Part shown: piece after piece, positions 35,710 to 45,826 of the stretch
Layout of the letters: each line of letters opens with the position of its first letter
Numbering within the stretch: the stretch's first letter is position 1
Assembly (NCBI RefSeq): GCF_014196595.1
Contig: NZ_JACIEA010000002.1
Location: 432,573-496,572 of the forward strand
Length of the DNA: 64,000 nt
Direction: 5' to 3'
Source: Sphingorhabdus rigui
GTDB taxonomy: Bacteria; Pseudomonadota; Alphaproteobacteria; Sphingomonadales; Sphingomonadaceae
The notes under the pieces: generated by a model
The model's database searches: none
What the model was told of the DNA's origin: nothing
Seen by the model: only the letters and a program-made list of their open reading frames with translations
Program-made: the position numbers and the translations under genes

Positions 35710-38052
35710 CTATCTTTTCAGAAACAGCTCCGCCATGGCATCCATAATCGCAACCGCATCAAGGCGGTAGGTGCCGTAAAGATCGATCAAATCCCCGGTC
35801 TGACCGAAACGATCCGTGCCAAGCGGACTTACCCGCATGCCACTGACACCGCCCAGCCACGACAATGCGCCTGGCGAACCATCAATCACAGTCACGAGCC
35901 CAGCGTCAGGTGCCAAGACCGATAACAGATCTTCGGCATGGCACATTTGCGTGGGCTTATCAGTCCAGCGCGCGGCCTTGCTGGCAGACCAGTCGCGATG
36001 CAGTACATCGGGCGACGTCACATTTAACACGCCCAATCCGGGAATATCATCCGCCAATTGATCAAAAGCAGTCAACACTTCAGGGGCAATTGCGCCTGTG
36101 AAAACTATCGCGGCTTCTGCGCCGGGTGCAGGTTGCCGCAACCAATAGCCGCCTTTTAACGCGTCCGCCTCCCATTCGGTACCAGCGCGTTGCACCTGCG
36201 GCACTTGCCGCGTGCTCAGGCGCAGATATACCGAGCTGCCGTCGGGTTTCTGCATATGCTCAAATGCCCAGCGCATGAACAATGCGACTTCATCGGCATA
36301 AGCCGGTTCGAAATACGCAAGGCCAGGCTGGCCCATCCCGATCAGCGGCGTATTGATCGACTGGTGCGCACCGCCCTCTGGCCCCAAGGTTAGCCCGGAT
36401 GGCGTTCCAACCAACAAGAAGCGGGCATCGGAGTAGCAACCATAATTCAGCGCATCCAATCCGCGCGCGATAAAGGGATCATACACCGTACCAACGGGAA
36501 TCAACCGCGTCCCGAAATGCGGCGCGGCCAGCCCAAGCGACGTGAGCAACAGAAAAAAGTTATTCTCTGCAATCCCGAGTTCAATATGCTGTCCCGCGGC
36601 ATGTGCGGCCCATTTTTGTGCCGATGGGACTTTGGCATCACGGAAGATATCAGCCACATCGGATCGGCGGAAAAGCCCGCGTTGGTTTACAAACCCACCC
36701 AAATTGGTCGTCTGGGTAACGTCAGGCGCGGTTGTCACGATACGGTCGGCTAATGTCTCAGAGGATTTGGCGAGATCGAGCAAAACATTGCCAAAGGCTG
36801 CTTGTGTCGACTGAACATCGCCAGATGGCACAGGAAGGCGCTCGGGAACGGCGATCACCGGCGCATCGGGCTCTTGCGGTTTGTGCGCGAGAACGCTCTG
36901 CCCGACAAAGTCTTTCAGCCGCGCCGCGATATTTCCACCCAATCCGGCAAATGGTTCCCATTCCTGCCCGACCTCAACGCCCATGCTGACGCGAAGCTGT
37001 TCAATCTGCGCGGGGTTCATCATCCCCGAATGATTGTCCTTATGCCCCGCGAGCGGCAGGCCGTAGCCTTTAACGGTGTAGGCGATAAACAAAGTCGGTC
37101 GGTCATCATCGGCGCTGTCGAACGCGTCCATTAAAGACTCGATGCAATGCCCGCCCAAGTTGGTCATCAGGGCAGCAAGCCCGTCATCGTCAAAACTGTC
37201 GAGCAGCTTTGCCACATGCGGCTTACCGCCAATGTCCGCGATCAACCGTTCGCGCCACGCCGCACCGCCCTTATACGTAAGCACGGCAAAATCAGCATTG
37301 GGACAATTTTCAATCCAGTCCTCAAGCGATTTTCCGCCAGGCCGCGAGAATGCCGCACGTTGCAACTTGCCGTTCTTCAACGTGACAACACGCCAGCCGC
37401 AGGTTTCGAAAATATCATCAAAGCGCCGGAACATGCGGTCAGCGGTCGTGCTGTCGAGGGACTGGCGGTTATAATCAACCACCCACCAGCAATTGCGAAT
37501 GTCGTGCTTATAGGCTTCGATAAGGCATTCGTAGATATTGCCTTCATCAAGCTCAGCGTCGCCCATCAGCGATATCATCCGGCCTGCGTCCGCTTCATCT
37601 AGCGACCCATGCGCAACAAGATAATCCTGAACGAGGCTGGAAAAGGCCGTGATCGCAACGCCCAATCCAACCGAGCCGGTTGAAAAATCCACCGGAATTT
37701 TATCCTTGGTGCGTGACGGATAACTTTGTGCGCCGCCCAATGCGCGAAACTGCTGCAATTGCTCCAGAGTTTGATTGCCCAGCAAATAATGGATGGCCTG
37801 CAACACGGGGCCTGCATGGGGCTTCACCGACACCTTGTCTTGCGGGCGAAGCGCATGGAAATACAGCGCAGCCATAATCGCCGTCATCGAAGCGCAACTC
37901 GCCTGATGACCGCCGACCTTAAGTCCGTCGCGCTTTTCCCGTAAATGGTTGGCGTTATGGACAATCCATGACGACAACCAACGGAGCCGCGCATCCAGCG
38001 TCTCAATCGTGGCGATTTTTTCTTTTCGGTGGTCAGTTAAGACGGTGGCCAT
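35710..38052 (-). CDS. AceE-like transketolase (thiamine-diphosphate E1-type enzyme)
   Basis: A 780-residue protein. The N-terminal half binds thiamine diphosphate: GDAELDEGN followed by NCWWVVDYNRQSLD, a pattern much closer to homodimeric pyruvate dehydrogenase E1 (AceE) than to sugar transketolase. KPHAGPVLQAIHYLLGNQTL and HKDNHSGMMN also match AceE-type regions. The pyrimidine domain has ELGIAENNFFLLLTSLGLA with the activating Glu. AceE itself is about 880 residues, so this is a shorter paralogue. No lipoyl E2 gene is nearby. Relatives in alphaproteobacteria are annotated just as transketolase; a 2-oxoacid substrate is a reasonable inference. It is divergent from the permease gene. Confidence 0.75.
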   Translation of the reverse strand: MATVLTDHRKEKIATIETLDARLRWLSSWIVHNANHLREKRDGLKVGGHQASCASMTAIMAALYFHALRPQDKVSVKPHAGPVLQAIHYLLGNQTLEQLQQFRALGGAQSYPSRTKDKIPVDFSTGSVGLGVAITAFSSLVQDYLVAHGSLDEADAGRMISLMGDAELDEGNIYECLIEAYKHDIRNCWWVVDYNRQSLDSTTADRMFRRFDDIFETCGWRVVTLKNGKLQRAAFSRPGGKSLEDWIENCPNADFAVLTYKGGAAWRERLIADIGGKPHVAKLLDSFDDDGLAALMTNLGGHCIESLMDAFDSADDDRPTLFIAYTVKGYGLPLAGHKDNHSGMMNPAQIEQLRVSMGVEVGQEWEPFAGLGGNIAARLKDFVGQSVLAHKPQEPDAPVIAVPERLPVPSGDVQSTQAAFGNVLLDLAKSSETLADRIVTTAPDVTQTTNLGGFVNQRGLFRRSDVADIFRDAKVPSAQKWAAHAAGQHIELGIAENNFFLLLTSLGLAAPHFGTRLIPVGTVYDPFIARGLDALNYGCYSDARFLLVGTPSGLTLGPEGGAHQSINTPLIGMGQPGLAYFEPAYADEVALFMRWAFEHMQKPDGSSVYLRLSTRQVPQVQRAGTEWEADALKGGYWLRQPAPGAEAAIVFTGAIAPEVLTAFDQLADDIPGLGVLNVTSPDVLHRDWSASKAARWTDKPTQMCHAEDLLSVLAPDAGLVTVIDGSPGALSWLGGVSGMRVSPLGTDRFGQTGDLIDLYGTYRLDAVAIMDAMAELFLKR

Positions 38053-38260
38053 TTCGGTTATTACATCCCCTCGATTATTCCATATCAGCCGATCAGGCGC
38101 ATGTCAGTCTAATGCCGCGGCTTATAAGCAAAAATTATAACCCGTCCGTTCCAACTTTTCGCACCGAAAGACGCTGGGTATCACATTTGTTTGTTACCCG
38201 TCATTTACAGATCGCTTGTTTCGAAGCTAGAACCGTTTTGAACGAGGGGGAATCCGACAC

Positions 38261-39655
38261 ATGGACACAAGCTTAGCGACGCCACCGGCAGGAACTGGGT
38301 CGAACGAACTTAGCCGAACACTCAAGTCCCGGCATGTTTCGATGATCACATTTGGCGGCATCATCGGGGCTGGCCTGTTTGTTGGTTCATCGACGGCCAT
38401 CAGCACAATCGGGCCTGCTGCCGTTGTAAGCTATGCATTGGCGGGATTCCTCGTCTTACTCGTCATGCGGATGATCTCCGAAATGGCGATGGCGATGCCC
38501 GGTGTTCAGACCTTTCCCGATTTTGCCCGTACCGGCGTCGGTAATTGGGCCGGGTTTCTTGTCGGATGGCTCTATTGGTATTTCTGGGTCGTCGTGATCG
38601 CCATTGAGGCAATTGCGGGCGCGAAGATTATAAACAGCTGGTTTCCGATGCTTGAAGTTTGGCAAATCGGTGTGGCGTTGATGGCAATACTGACCGTGGT
38701 GAATTTGATGTCCGCCAAATCCTATGGAGAATTCGAATTCTGGTTCGCCTCCACCAAGGTTGTGGCGATTATCGTCTTCATTCTGGCTGCCGCCGCTTAT
38801 GCCACGGGCATCACGTCGCCCTCCGGTCCGACTTTTTCAAACCTGACCGAACATGGTGGTTTTGCACCAGCGGGTGTGGCGGCCATTCTTGTTGGCGTTT
38901 CAACGACGATATTTTCGCTTTGCGGCGCCGAAATCGCGACGCTGGCGGCCGCAGAATCCGAAGATGGCGCAAGCACCATCGCGCGTATGACGATATCGGT
39001 ATCGACGCGCATTTTGATTTTCTTCGTGTTGTCGATCTTGATGATCGTCTCCATCGTGCCATGGAACGAAATCGAAGTTGGCGTATCGCCATTTGCCCAA
39101 GCTATGCGCGTCATGGGTTATCCCGCCGCCGATCTGATTATGAATAGCATCGTGCTCGTGGCAGTTCTGTCGTGCCTGAACTCAGGCATCTATATCACGT
39201 CACGCGCCATGTTCGGTCTCGCCAAAAATGGCGATGCGCCGCAATCTTGTGTGCAATTGAGCAAAGCGAAAGTGCCTGCCCGTGCGATCCTGATCGCGAG
39301 CCTCTTCAGCTATGTCGCACTTGCCGCATCGGTGCTGTCGCCGGACAGGGTGTTCAATTTTCTGGTCAATGCTTCGGGCGCGGTCATGCTGTTTATCTAT
39401 CTGCTGATTGCTTGGGCACAGTTACGGCTCCGCGCCGATTTCGAAGCGACTGCGCCTGAAAAGCTGAAAATCAAAATGTGGTTCCACCCCTATGGCACAT
39501 GGACGGCCATTGCCGGGATGGTTGGTGTTCTGGTGTTAATGGGCGTTTCCACATCACACGCGATTGAACTTTGGACCAGCGTTCTGGTGGCAGCGCTCTT
39601 TTTGGTTGGATATTGGGTCAAATGCCGCGTGCAAGCAAAGCAGCGGAAAAATTAA
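38261..39655 (+). CDS. Amino-acid permease, APC superfamily (AAT/GabP-like)
   Basis: A 464-residue inner-membrane transporter with twelve predicted helices. The first helix carries FGGIIGAGLFVGSS, the unwound substrate-binding motif of the AAT family, and AEIATLAAAESEDG is present in helix 6-7 as in GabP and AroP relatives. The start ATG has GAGGGGG 9 bases upstream. It is followed 97 bp later by an omega-amino-acid transaminase, so the pair may import and deaminate beta-alanine, GABA or a similar amine. Substrate cannot be read from the sequence alone. Confidence 0.88.
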   Translation: MDTSLATPPAGTGSNELSRTLKSRHVSMITFGGIIGAGLFVGSSTAISTIGPAAVVSYALAGFLVLLVMRMISEMAMAMPGVQTFPDFARTGVGNWAGFLVGWLYWYFWVVVIAIEAIAGAKIINSWFPMLEVWQIGVALMAILTVVNLMSAKSYGEFEFWFASTKVVAIIVFILAAAAYATGITSPSGPTFSNLTEHGGFAPAGVAAILVGVSTTIFSLCGAEIATLAAAESEDGASTIARMTISVSTRILIFFVLSILMIVSIVPWNEIEVGVSPFAQAMRVMGYPAADLIMNSIVLVAVLSCLNSGIYITSRAMFGLAKNGDAPQSCVQLSKAKVPARAILIASLFSYVALAASVLSPDRVFNFLVNASGAVMLFIYLLIAWAQLRLRADFEATAPEKLKIKMWFHPYGTWTAIAGMVGVLVLMGVSTSHAIELWTSVLVAALFLVGYWVKCRVQAKQRKN

Positions 39656-39752
39656 TGCCCACCAAAATTTTCCGGACGCAACAATCTTTTCAATCACGGA
39701 TAATGGCCTGCATATCGCATAAGCATATGAAACTGGTTGCTGGAGCGAATGG

Positions 39753-41069
39753 ATGAAACTGGAAAACGACCCCCTAGCGGCATTTTGGATGCCGTTTACT
39801 GCGAACCGGGCGTTTAAAACGACGCCGCGCCAGCTGGCATCGGCAAAGGACATGCATTATACCAGCGACGACGGACGTCAGATCCTTGACGGTACCGCAG
39901 GCCTATGGGCGGTAAACGCAGGCCATTGCCGCGCGCCGATTGTCGAGGCCATCCAGAAATGCGCCGCCGAGCTGGACTATGCCCCGCCGTTCCAATTGGG
40001 TCACCCGCTTGCGTTTGAACTGGCGTCGCGATTGGCGACGATCATGCCTGAGGGGCTGGACCGCATTTTCTTTACCAATTCAGGGTCAGAATCGGTCGAC
40101 ACCGCGTTGAAGATTGCGCTCGCCTATCAGCGCGCCATCGGACAAGGCACGCGCACGCGCCTGATTGGACGTGAGCGTGGTTATAATGGCGTTGGCTTTG
40201 GCGGCATTTCCGTCGGCGGCATCGTCAACAACCGGCGGCAATTTGGCACCTTGTTAACGGGCGTCGACCATCTGCCGCACACCCATAATCTGGAACATAA
40301 CGCATTCACCATGGGTCGTCCCGAATGGGGCGCGCATCTGGCCGACAATCTTGAGGCTATCGTCGCGCTGCATGGCGCCGAAACCATTGCCGCCGTAATT
40401 GTTGAACCCATGGCGGGGTCAACCGGCGTTCTGGTACCCCCGATTGGCTACCTCGAAAAACTGCGGGAAATCACGCGCAAGCACGGCATTGTGCTGATCT
40501 TTGACGAAGTCATCACCGCCTTTGGCCGTGTTGGCGGCACCACGGCATCCGAAACGCTCGGCGTAACGCCAGACATCATCACGATGGCAAAGGGCCTTAC
40601 CAACGCTGCTGTGCCTATGGGCGCGGTTGCGGTCAGCCGCCACATTCATGACGGTGTTGTAGAGGGCGGCCCTGATGGCATCGAATTGTTCCACGGCTAC
40701 ACTTATTCCGGCCACCCCTTGGCAGCGGCAGCAGCCCTTGCGACGCTTGACCTATACAAGTCGGAGGGGATTTTTGAGCACGCCAGCTCGCTGCACGGTT
40801 ATTGGCAGGATGCAGTGCACAGCCTGAAGGGCAAACGGCACATTATCGATATCCGCAATATGGGCATTGTTGCTGCCATTGAGCTTGCGCCACATGCAGG
40901 CGGCGTTGGCAAGCGCGGCATGCAGTTGTTCCACAAATGCTTCGACAATGGTTTATTGGTCCGCGCGACCGGCGATATCATCGCATTGTCGCCGCCGCTC
41001 ATTCTGGAAAAAGCGCATATCGACGAAATCGTTGGACGTATCGGCGAGCTGATTGAAACCGTCGACTAA
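39753..41069 (+). CDS. Omega-amino acid:pyruvate aminotransferase (class III)
   Basis: A 438-residue PLP enzyme of the class III aminotransferases. The N-terminal FWMPFTANRAFK is a signature of beta-alanine/omega-amino-acid:pyruvate transaminases. Further motifs are FTNSGSESVDTALKIAL, the Asp contact in LIFDEVITAFGR, and the Schiff-base Lys in TMAKGLTNAAVPMGAV. It would move the amino group of beta-alanine or another terminal amine to pyruvate, giving malonate semialdehyde and alanine. It follows the permease gene on the same strand and its end overlaps the convergent alcohol-dehydrogenase gene by 4 bp. Confidence 0.9.
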   Translation: MKLENDPLAAFWMPFTANRAFKTTPRQLASAKDMHYTSDDGRQILDGTAGLWAVNAGHCRAPIVEAIQKCAAELDYAPPFQLGHPLAFELASRLATIMPEGLDRIFFTNSGSESVDTALKIALAYQRAIGQGTRTRLIGRERGYNGVGFGGISVGGIVNNRRQFGTLLTGVDHLPHTHNLEHNAFTMGRPEWGAHLADNLEAIVALHGAETIAAVIVEPMAGSTGVLVPPIGYLEKLREITRKHGIVLIFDEVITAFGRVGGTTASETLGVTPDIITMAKGLTNAAVPMGAVAVSRHIHDGVVEGGPDGIELFHGYTYSGHPLAAAAALATLDLYKSEGIFEHASSLHGYWQDAVHSLKGKRHIIDIRNMGIVAAIELAPHAGGVGKRGMQLFHKCFDNGLLVRATGDIIALSPPLILEKAHIDEIVGRIGELIETVD

Positions 41070-42118
41070 AGCGACAGCACAATCTTTCCGACATGCTGCT
41101 TCGTTAAAAACGCTTCTTGCGCTTTGACGATGTCGAATAAGTCGTAAGTGGCTGCGACCAGCGGCTGGATTTCGCCATGTTCAATATATGAGACGAGGTT
41201 TGCAAAAACCTCGGGCTCTAAAACCGTGCAACCGATCAGGCGCAAATCCTTGAGATAGAGCGTCCGAAGGTCAAGATCGACAACAGGCCCCGAAATCGCA
41301 CCCGACACGCCATAGCGGCCTCCGCGCTTAAGCACGTTCAGGATCTCGCCGAACTGCGCACCGCCGACAATATCGACAGCGGCGTCAAAATATTCTTGCC
41401 CGAACAATGATACCAGATTGGCGTCACGCGGAATGACCTGGGACGCGCCGAGCGCGCGGACGCTATCGGCCTTTGCATCCGCTGCCATGGCGATGACCTC
41501 TGCCCCGCGCCGTTTCGCCAGCTGGACTGCCGCGGAGCCAACGCCACCTGATGCACCCGTGATGAGTACACGCTCGCCAGCCTGCACATTTATACGGGTC
41601 AGGATGTTTTCCGCCGTTCCATAAGCGCAGGGAAAGCTAGCCAGTTCGATGTCGGATAACGCAGATTCAACGCGGTGCGCGTGAACCGAAGGAACGCAGG
41701 CATAGTCCGCAAAGCCGCCATCGACTTCCGAACCGAAATAGAGAATGTCGTAACGGCGCGCGCCGCAAAAGACGGGTTCGACCAAGACCCGTTCTCCGAT
41801 ACGGGCGGGATCGACATTATCGCCGACTGCGACAATCCTTCCGCACGCATCGGCACCCTGAATGCGCGGAAATTGAAATGCGGCACCGGACCAGCCGTCA
41901 TCGCCGGCGCCTTCAAGTCCTTCTGCAGCGCCCGTCTCTGTCGCCTCTGCGACCGATTTGGAATACCAGCCAATGCGCGTGTTGATATCCGTATTATTGA
42001 CGCCCGCCGCGCCAACACGGATCAGGACATCATCAACACCCGGTTTCGGCACCGGCACATCATCACGCAATTCCAGCTTTTCATAACCACCATGGCCGGT
42101 CAGCAAAACTGCCCGCAT
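41066..42118 (-). CDS. Zinc-type alcohol dehydrogenase-like/quinone oxidoreductase
   Basis: A 350-residue medium-chain dehydrogenase. The ATG at 42118 begins MRAVLLTGHGGYEKLELRDD; an upstream GTG at 42136 would overlap the Rieske gene. NAD(P) binding is shown by VLITGASGGVGSAAVQLAK. The proximal segment RIQGADACGRIVAVGDNV is of the quinone-reductase type. The classical catalytic zinc Cys in the GVNNTDI region is absent, so it may not use zinc. It is the last gene of the demethylation operon. A role with an enone, aldehyde or alcohol produced there is possible, but the substrate is unknown. Confidence 0.85.
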   Translation of the reverse strand: MRAVLLTGHGGYEKLELRDDVPVPKPGVDDVLIRVGAAGVNNTDINTRIGWYSKSVAEATETGAAEGLEGAGDDGWSGAAFQFPRIQGADACGRIVAVGDNVDPARIGERVLVEPVFCGARRYDILYFGSEVDGGFADYACVPSVHAHRVESALSDIELASFPCAYGTAENILTRINVQAGERVLITGASGGVGSAAVQLAKRRGAEVIAMAADAKADSVRALGASQVIPRDANLVSLFGQEYFDAAVDIVGGAQFGEILNVLKRGGRYGVSGAISGPVVDLDLRTLYLKDLRLIGCTVLEPEVFANLVSYIEHGEIQPLVAATYDLFDIVKAQEAFLTKQHVGKIVLSL

Positions 42119-42132
42119 GTTGGCGGCGATGG

Positions 42133-43377
42133 TCACTCGGCGCGCGCCAGCCCGAACTGGTTGAGATACCATTTCTGGAACTTAAGAACGCTGCCCTCTT
42201 GGTCGGAATAGCGCCCCGGGCGATAACGGCTCGACATAATGCCCGCCTGATTGTTTTCGGTGATGACTTTGTCCTGCGTGGTTGTCGCGTGATAGCCCCA
42301 GATCATCTTTTCAATGTCAACCTGGTCCTCCGTCGCACGGCCATCGACAAGCCAGATCATTTCCACATCGGTTTCCAGCGCGCCGCGCGGCGTGAACTGG
42401 AACAGGATAGCGAAATGGTCGTCGGCAACAATTTGGCTGAACGGGCTGAAGCTTAGGTGCATCCGGCCGCCATCTGCCTTTGTCCGTTTGCCCATCAATG
42501 GCGCAGGCGCAGAGCCATCTTGCGTTTCCGATGACCAGCCACCCTTGTTCATCCGCTGCATCAACAGGCGCAGGTGGCTGCTTTCGGGGGCGTCGTCGAT
42601 ATTACCGATTGGCCGGCCTGCCGCTACTGCACTCGCTTCCCAAGCCTGCAACTTGGGCGTGAAACTTGCAATAGCGTCAGCAGGCCCCGAACTTGGCCCT
42701 GCGCCTACAGCAACGATCGACTCTGATGCATGCATCGAGCAGAATTCCGGATGCGAAGGCACGCAATGATAGCATTCAAAGAAATTCTCGATGACCAGCT
42801 TCCAATTGGCGGTCGTGGGGTAGCTGCCGGCGTGCGCGATCCGGGCATCAGCAAAACCGTGATAGTCGAGGATGGCACCCATGTCGCCAAAGGTCGCGTC
42901 AAAATCGTCCGGTTCGCCCTCGCTCATGTTGATGAAAATCAGGCCATGAAAAACGCGGATATGGCACGCGAACAGACTGTTTTCGGCTTTGTCGAAATCC
43001 TCCGGCATTAACCGCGCGGAGATCAAGCGGCCATCAAGCCCAAATGTCCATGCATGATAGGGGCAGACCAGGCGCGGCGCATTACCGCTTTCCGACTGAC
43101 AAATCGTCGAACCCCGGTGGCGGCAGACGTTGAAGAATGCGCGGACACTTTCGCTGTTTTCACGAATAACGATAATCTGTTCATTACCGACCCGGTACAG
43201 GAAATAATCACCTTTTTCCGGGATGCGTGACACATGACCGGCCAGCAGCCATTTCTGGCTGATGATTTCATCAAAGTCAGCTTTGAAGACCGCATCGCTG
43301 GTGTAAAATTCCTGATCAAAGCTGTATCCAACCTGCGTGTTCGCAGCGAGGCGGCCCATAAGTTCAGTGTGCGACAT
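42133..43377 (-). CDS. Rieske non-haem iron oxygenase alpha subunit, N-demethylase-like
   Basis: A 414-residue oxygenase. The Rieske cluster ligands are Cys85-x-His87 (CRHRGS) and Cys105-x2-His108 (CPYHAW). The mononuclear iron site has His204 and His209 in NWKLVIENFFECYHCVPSHP, with Glu201 at the bridging position where aromatic dioxygenases carry Asp. The C-Y-H-C-x3-H-P pattern and bridging Glu are shared with oxygenases acting on quaternary amines (GbcA- and CntA-type). It would open a C-N bond of a betaine and release formaldehyde. Its start overlaps the stop of the preceding FAD gene by one base. No ferredoxin reductase gene is in this operon, so the electron donor lies elsewhere. Confidence 0.88.
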   Translation of the reverse strand: MSHTELMGRLAANTQVGYSFDQEFYTSDAVFKADFDEIISQKWLLAGHVSRIPEKGDYFLYRVGNEQIIVIRENSESVRAFFNVCRHRGSTICQSESGNAPRLVCPYHAWTFGLDGRLISARLMPEDFDKAENSLFACHIRVFHGLIFINMSEGEPDDFDATFGDMGAILDYHGFADARIAHAGSYPTTANWKLVIENFFECYHCVPSHPEFCSMHASESIVAVGAGPSSGPADAIASFTPKLQAWEASAVAAGRPIGNIDDAPESSHLRLLMQRMNKGGWSSETQDGSAPAPLMGKRTKADGGRMHLSFSPFSQIVADDHFAILFQFTPRGALETDVEMIWLVDGRATEDQVDIEKMIWGYHATTTQDKVITENNQAGIMSSRYRPGRYSDQEGSVLKFQKWYLNQFGLARAE

Positions 43378-45821
43378 TAGATTTTGATCCGTGCATTTGT
43401 GGGGTCATAAAAAGGTTTGAGCGACGCGGTGACGGGATAGCGGACACCGGCAATCTCGATTTCATAATCATCAGCGCCAATTGGCCCGACGACACCGCCA
43501 TCGGCGGCATCGACATAGCCAAGGCCGCACGCGCCGCCGAGCGTATGGGCATACATTCCGGAACGAATATAGCCCGCAATCCGGTCGCCCTGCCAAATCG
43601 GCTCATTGTGATAGAGCATTGGTTCGGGTGATTTGACCAAGAACTGCACAAGGCGCTGCTTAAGGCCAGCTTCCTTCTGCGCGGCCAAAGCCTCACGCCC
43701 GATGAAGCCACCCGCCTTGTCCATCTTCACAGCAAAGCCAAGGCCAGCTTCCAACGGTGTATCCTCATCCGTGATGTCATGGCCCCAGTGGCGATAGGCC
43801 TTTTCCATGCGAAGCGCGTTCAACGCATGATAGCCGCAATGCTTTAATCCAAACGCCGCGCCAGCCGCGACGATCGCATCATATACGCCCGCCATGAACT
43901 CGGTGGGAATATACAGCTCCCACCCCAGCTCACCGACGTAGGTGATGCGCGATGCGCGCACGATGGCATAGCCCAGCTCAATCTCTTGCGAGGTCGCAAA
44001 GGGGAACGCCTCATGCGACAGGTCATTGGGGCTAATCGATTGCAGCAACGCGCGGCTGTTGGGTCCCATGATCGAAATGACACCCATGCCCGACGACACA
44101 TTGGTCAGCACAGCATGAGCATCGTCGGGCGTATGGCGTTTCAACCAGTTGAAATCCTTCACCTCGGTTTCAGCGCCGGTGACAATCAGATATGCGGTTT
44201 CCGAAAGGCGCGTGACGGTCAGGTCAGCCTCAATCCCGCCCTTGTCATTCAGCCATTGGGTATAGACCAGCTTGCCCGGGGCAACATCGACATCGTTCGC
44301 GCAAACGCGATTAAGCACGGCCATGGCGTCGCGGCCTTCAAGGCGGAATTTGGCGAAACTTGATTGGTCGAACAGGCCAACCGCTTCACGCACGGCCTTG
44401 CATTCCGCCGCATTGGCTTCAAACCAGTTCTGGCGGCCATAGCTATATTCATATGCGGGCGTGCTCCCGGGTTCACCATACCAATTGGCACGTTCCCAAC
44501 CAAAAGCTTCGCCAAAACACGCGCCTTGCGCGACGAGCCGGTCATGCAATGCAGATTTGCGCACCCCGCGTGCGGTTTCATATTGCTTGAACGGATAATG
44601 CGTCGCGTACAGGAGGCCGAGGCTTTCGGTAACGCGTTCGCGCAGATATTTGCGGTTAATCTGGAACGGCATGTTGCGGCGGATGTCGACGGTCCACAAG
44701 TCTGCGGGCGGAATACCATCGCGGATCCAGTCCGCCATGACCTTGCCCACGCCGCCCGCGGATTGCAGGCCAATGGAATTGAGGCCAGCCGCCACAAAGC
44801 AGCCTTTCAATTCAGCGCTTTCACCCAGATGGTATCGCACGTCCGGCGTAAAGCTTTCGGGACCGCAGAAGAATTTTTGAATGCCCGCTTTTTCCAGCGC
44901 AGGCACACGGCGCATTGCATCGATCAGCAATGGTTCGAAATGTTCGAAGCTTCCTGCAATTTCATCGAAACAGAAATCTTCGGATATGCCGTCCATACCC
45001 CACGGCCGCGCATTGGGTTCAAATGCGCCGACCAGCAGCTTGCCCGCGTCATATTTATAATAACCACAATAATCATAATCGCGCAGAACCGGCAGTGTAT
45101 TGTCGATGCCCTCGACGCCTTCGAATAGAACATAATAATGCTCACATGCGTGCAATGGCGCAGCAACGCCAACGCTGGCTGCCAAATCACGCGTCCACAT
45201 GCCGCCGCAGATGACGACATAATCCGCGTCAATCGAACCATCGTCCGTATCCACGCCCGTGATGCGATCACCATTATGGCGGATTCTGGTGACTTTGGTG
45301 TTTTCAAAGATTTTAGCGCCGCCGGTGCGGGCACCTTTGGCCAAGGCCTGCGTAATATCGACTGCATTTGCATAGCCGTCGCTTGGGATATGAATTCCGC
45401 CGACGACATCATCGACATTGACGATATGGGCCAGCTCTTTGATTTCTTGCGGTGTCACCACATGCACGGGCAGGTCAAATACCTTGGCCATGGATGCGCT
45501 GCGCTTTAGTTCCTCAAAGCGTTCGGCATTGGTGGCCATCGATATCGAACCGCATTGGCGATAGCCCGTTGCCTGGCCGGTTTCTGCCTCAAGCCCGCGA
45601 TAGAGTTCGCCAGTATATTTCGCGAGCTTGGTCATGTTGATGCTGGGCCGCAATTGCCCGACCAACCCCGCCGCATGCCATGTCGTGCCGCTGGTCAATT
45701 GCTTGCGTTCCAGCAAGACCACGTCGTCCCAGCCGATCTTGGTCAGGTGATATGCAATCGAGCAGCCGATGACACCGCCACCGATGATGACGACTTTTGC
45801 CTTTTTGGGTAATTCAGCCAC
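43377..45821 (-). CDS. FAD/GcvT-family dimethylglycine or sarcosine dehydrogenase-like enzyme (copy 1)
   Basis: An 814-residue two-part enzyme. The N-terminal half is a glycine-oxidase-like FAD domain (VIIGGGVIGCSIAYHL) with His49 in SGTTWHAAGLV, the residue that binds FAD covalently in dimethylglycine dehydrogenase. The C-terminal half (from about 425) is a GcvT/aminomethyltransferase fold with a typical end. The family oxidises N-methyl groups and passes the carbon to tetrahydrofolate as 5,10-methylene-THF. It lies 5 bp after the second copy and overlaps the Rieske gene by one base. The precise amine is unknown. Confidence 0.88.
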   Translation of the reverse strand: MAELPKKAKVVIIGGGVIGCSIAYHLTKIGWDDVVLLERKQLTSGTTWHAAGLVGQLRPSINMTKLAKYTGELYRGLEAETGQATGYRQCGSISMATNAERFEELKRSASMAKVFDLPVHVVTPQEIKELAHIVNVDDVVGGIHIPSDGYANAVDITQALAKGARTGGAKIFENTKVTRIRHNGDRITGVDTDDGSIDADYVVICGGMWTRDLAASVGVAAPLHACEHYYVLFEGVEGIDNTLPVLRDYDYCGYYKYDAGKLLVGAFEPNARPWGMDGISEDFCFDEIAGSFEHFEPLLIDAMRRVPALEKAGIQKFFCGPESFTPDVRYHLGESAELKGCFVAAGLNSIGLQSAGGVGKVMADWIRDGIPPADLWTVDIRRNMPFQINRKYLRERVTESLGLLYATHYPFKQYETARGVRKSALHDRLVAQGACFGEAFGWERANWYGEPGSTPAYEYSYGRQNWFEANAAECKAVREAVGLFDQSSFAKFRLEGRDAMAVLNRVCANDVDVAPGKLVYTQWLNDKGGIEADLTVTRLSETAYLIVTGAETEVKDFNWLKRHTPDDAHAVLTNVSSGMGVISIMGPNSRALLQSISPNDLSHEAFPFATSQEIELGYAIVRASRITYVGELGWELYIPTEFMAGVYDAIVAAGAAFGLKHCGYHALNALRMEKAYRHWGHDITDEDTPLEAGLGFAVKMDKAGGFIGREALAAQKEAGLKQRLVQFLVKSPEPMLYHNEPIWQGDRIAGYIRSGMYAHTLGGACGLGYVDAADGGVVGPIGADDYEIEIAGVRYPVTASLKPFYDPTNARIKI

Positions 45822-45826
45822 GCGGA

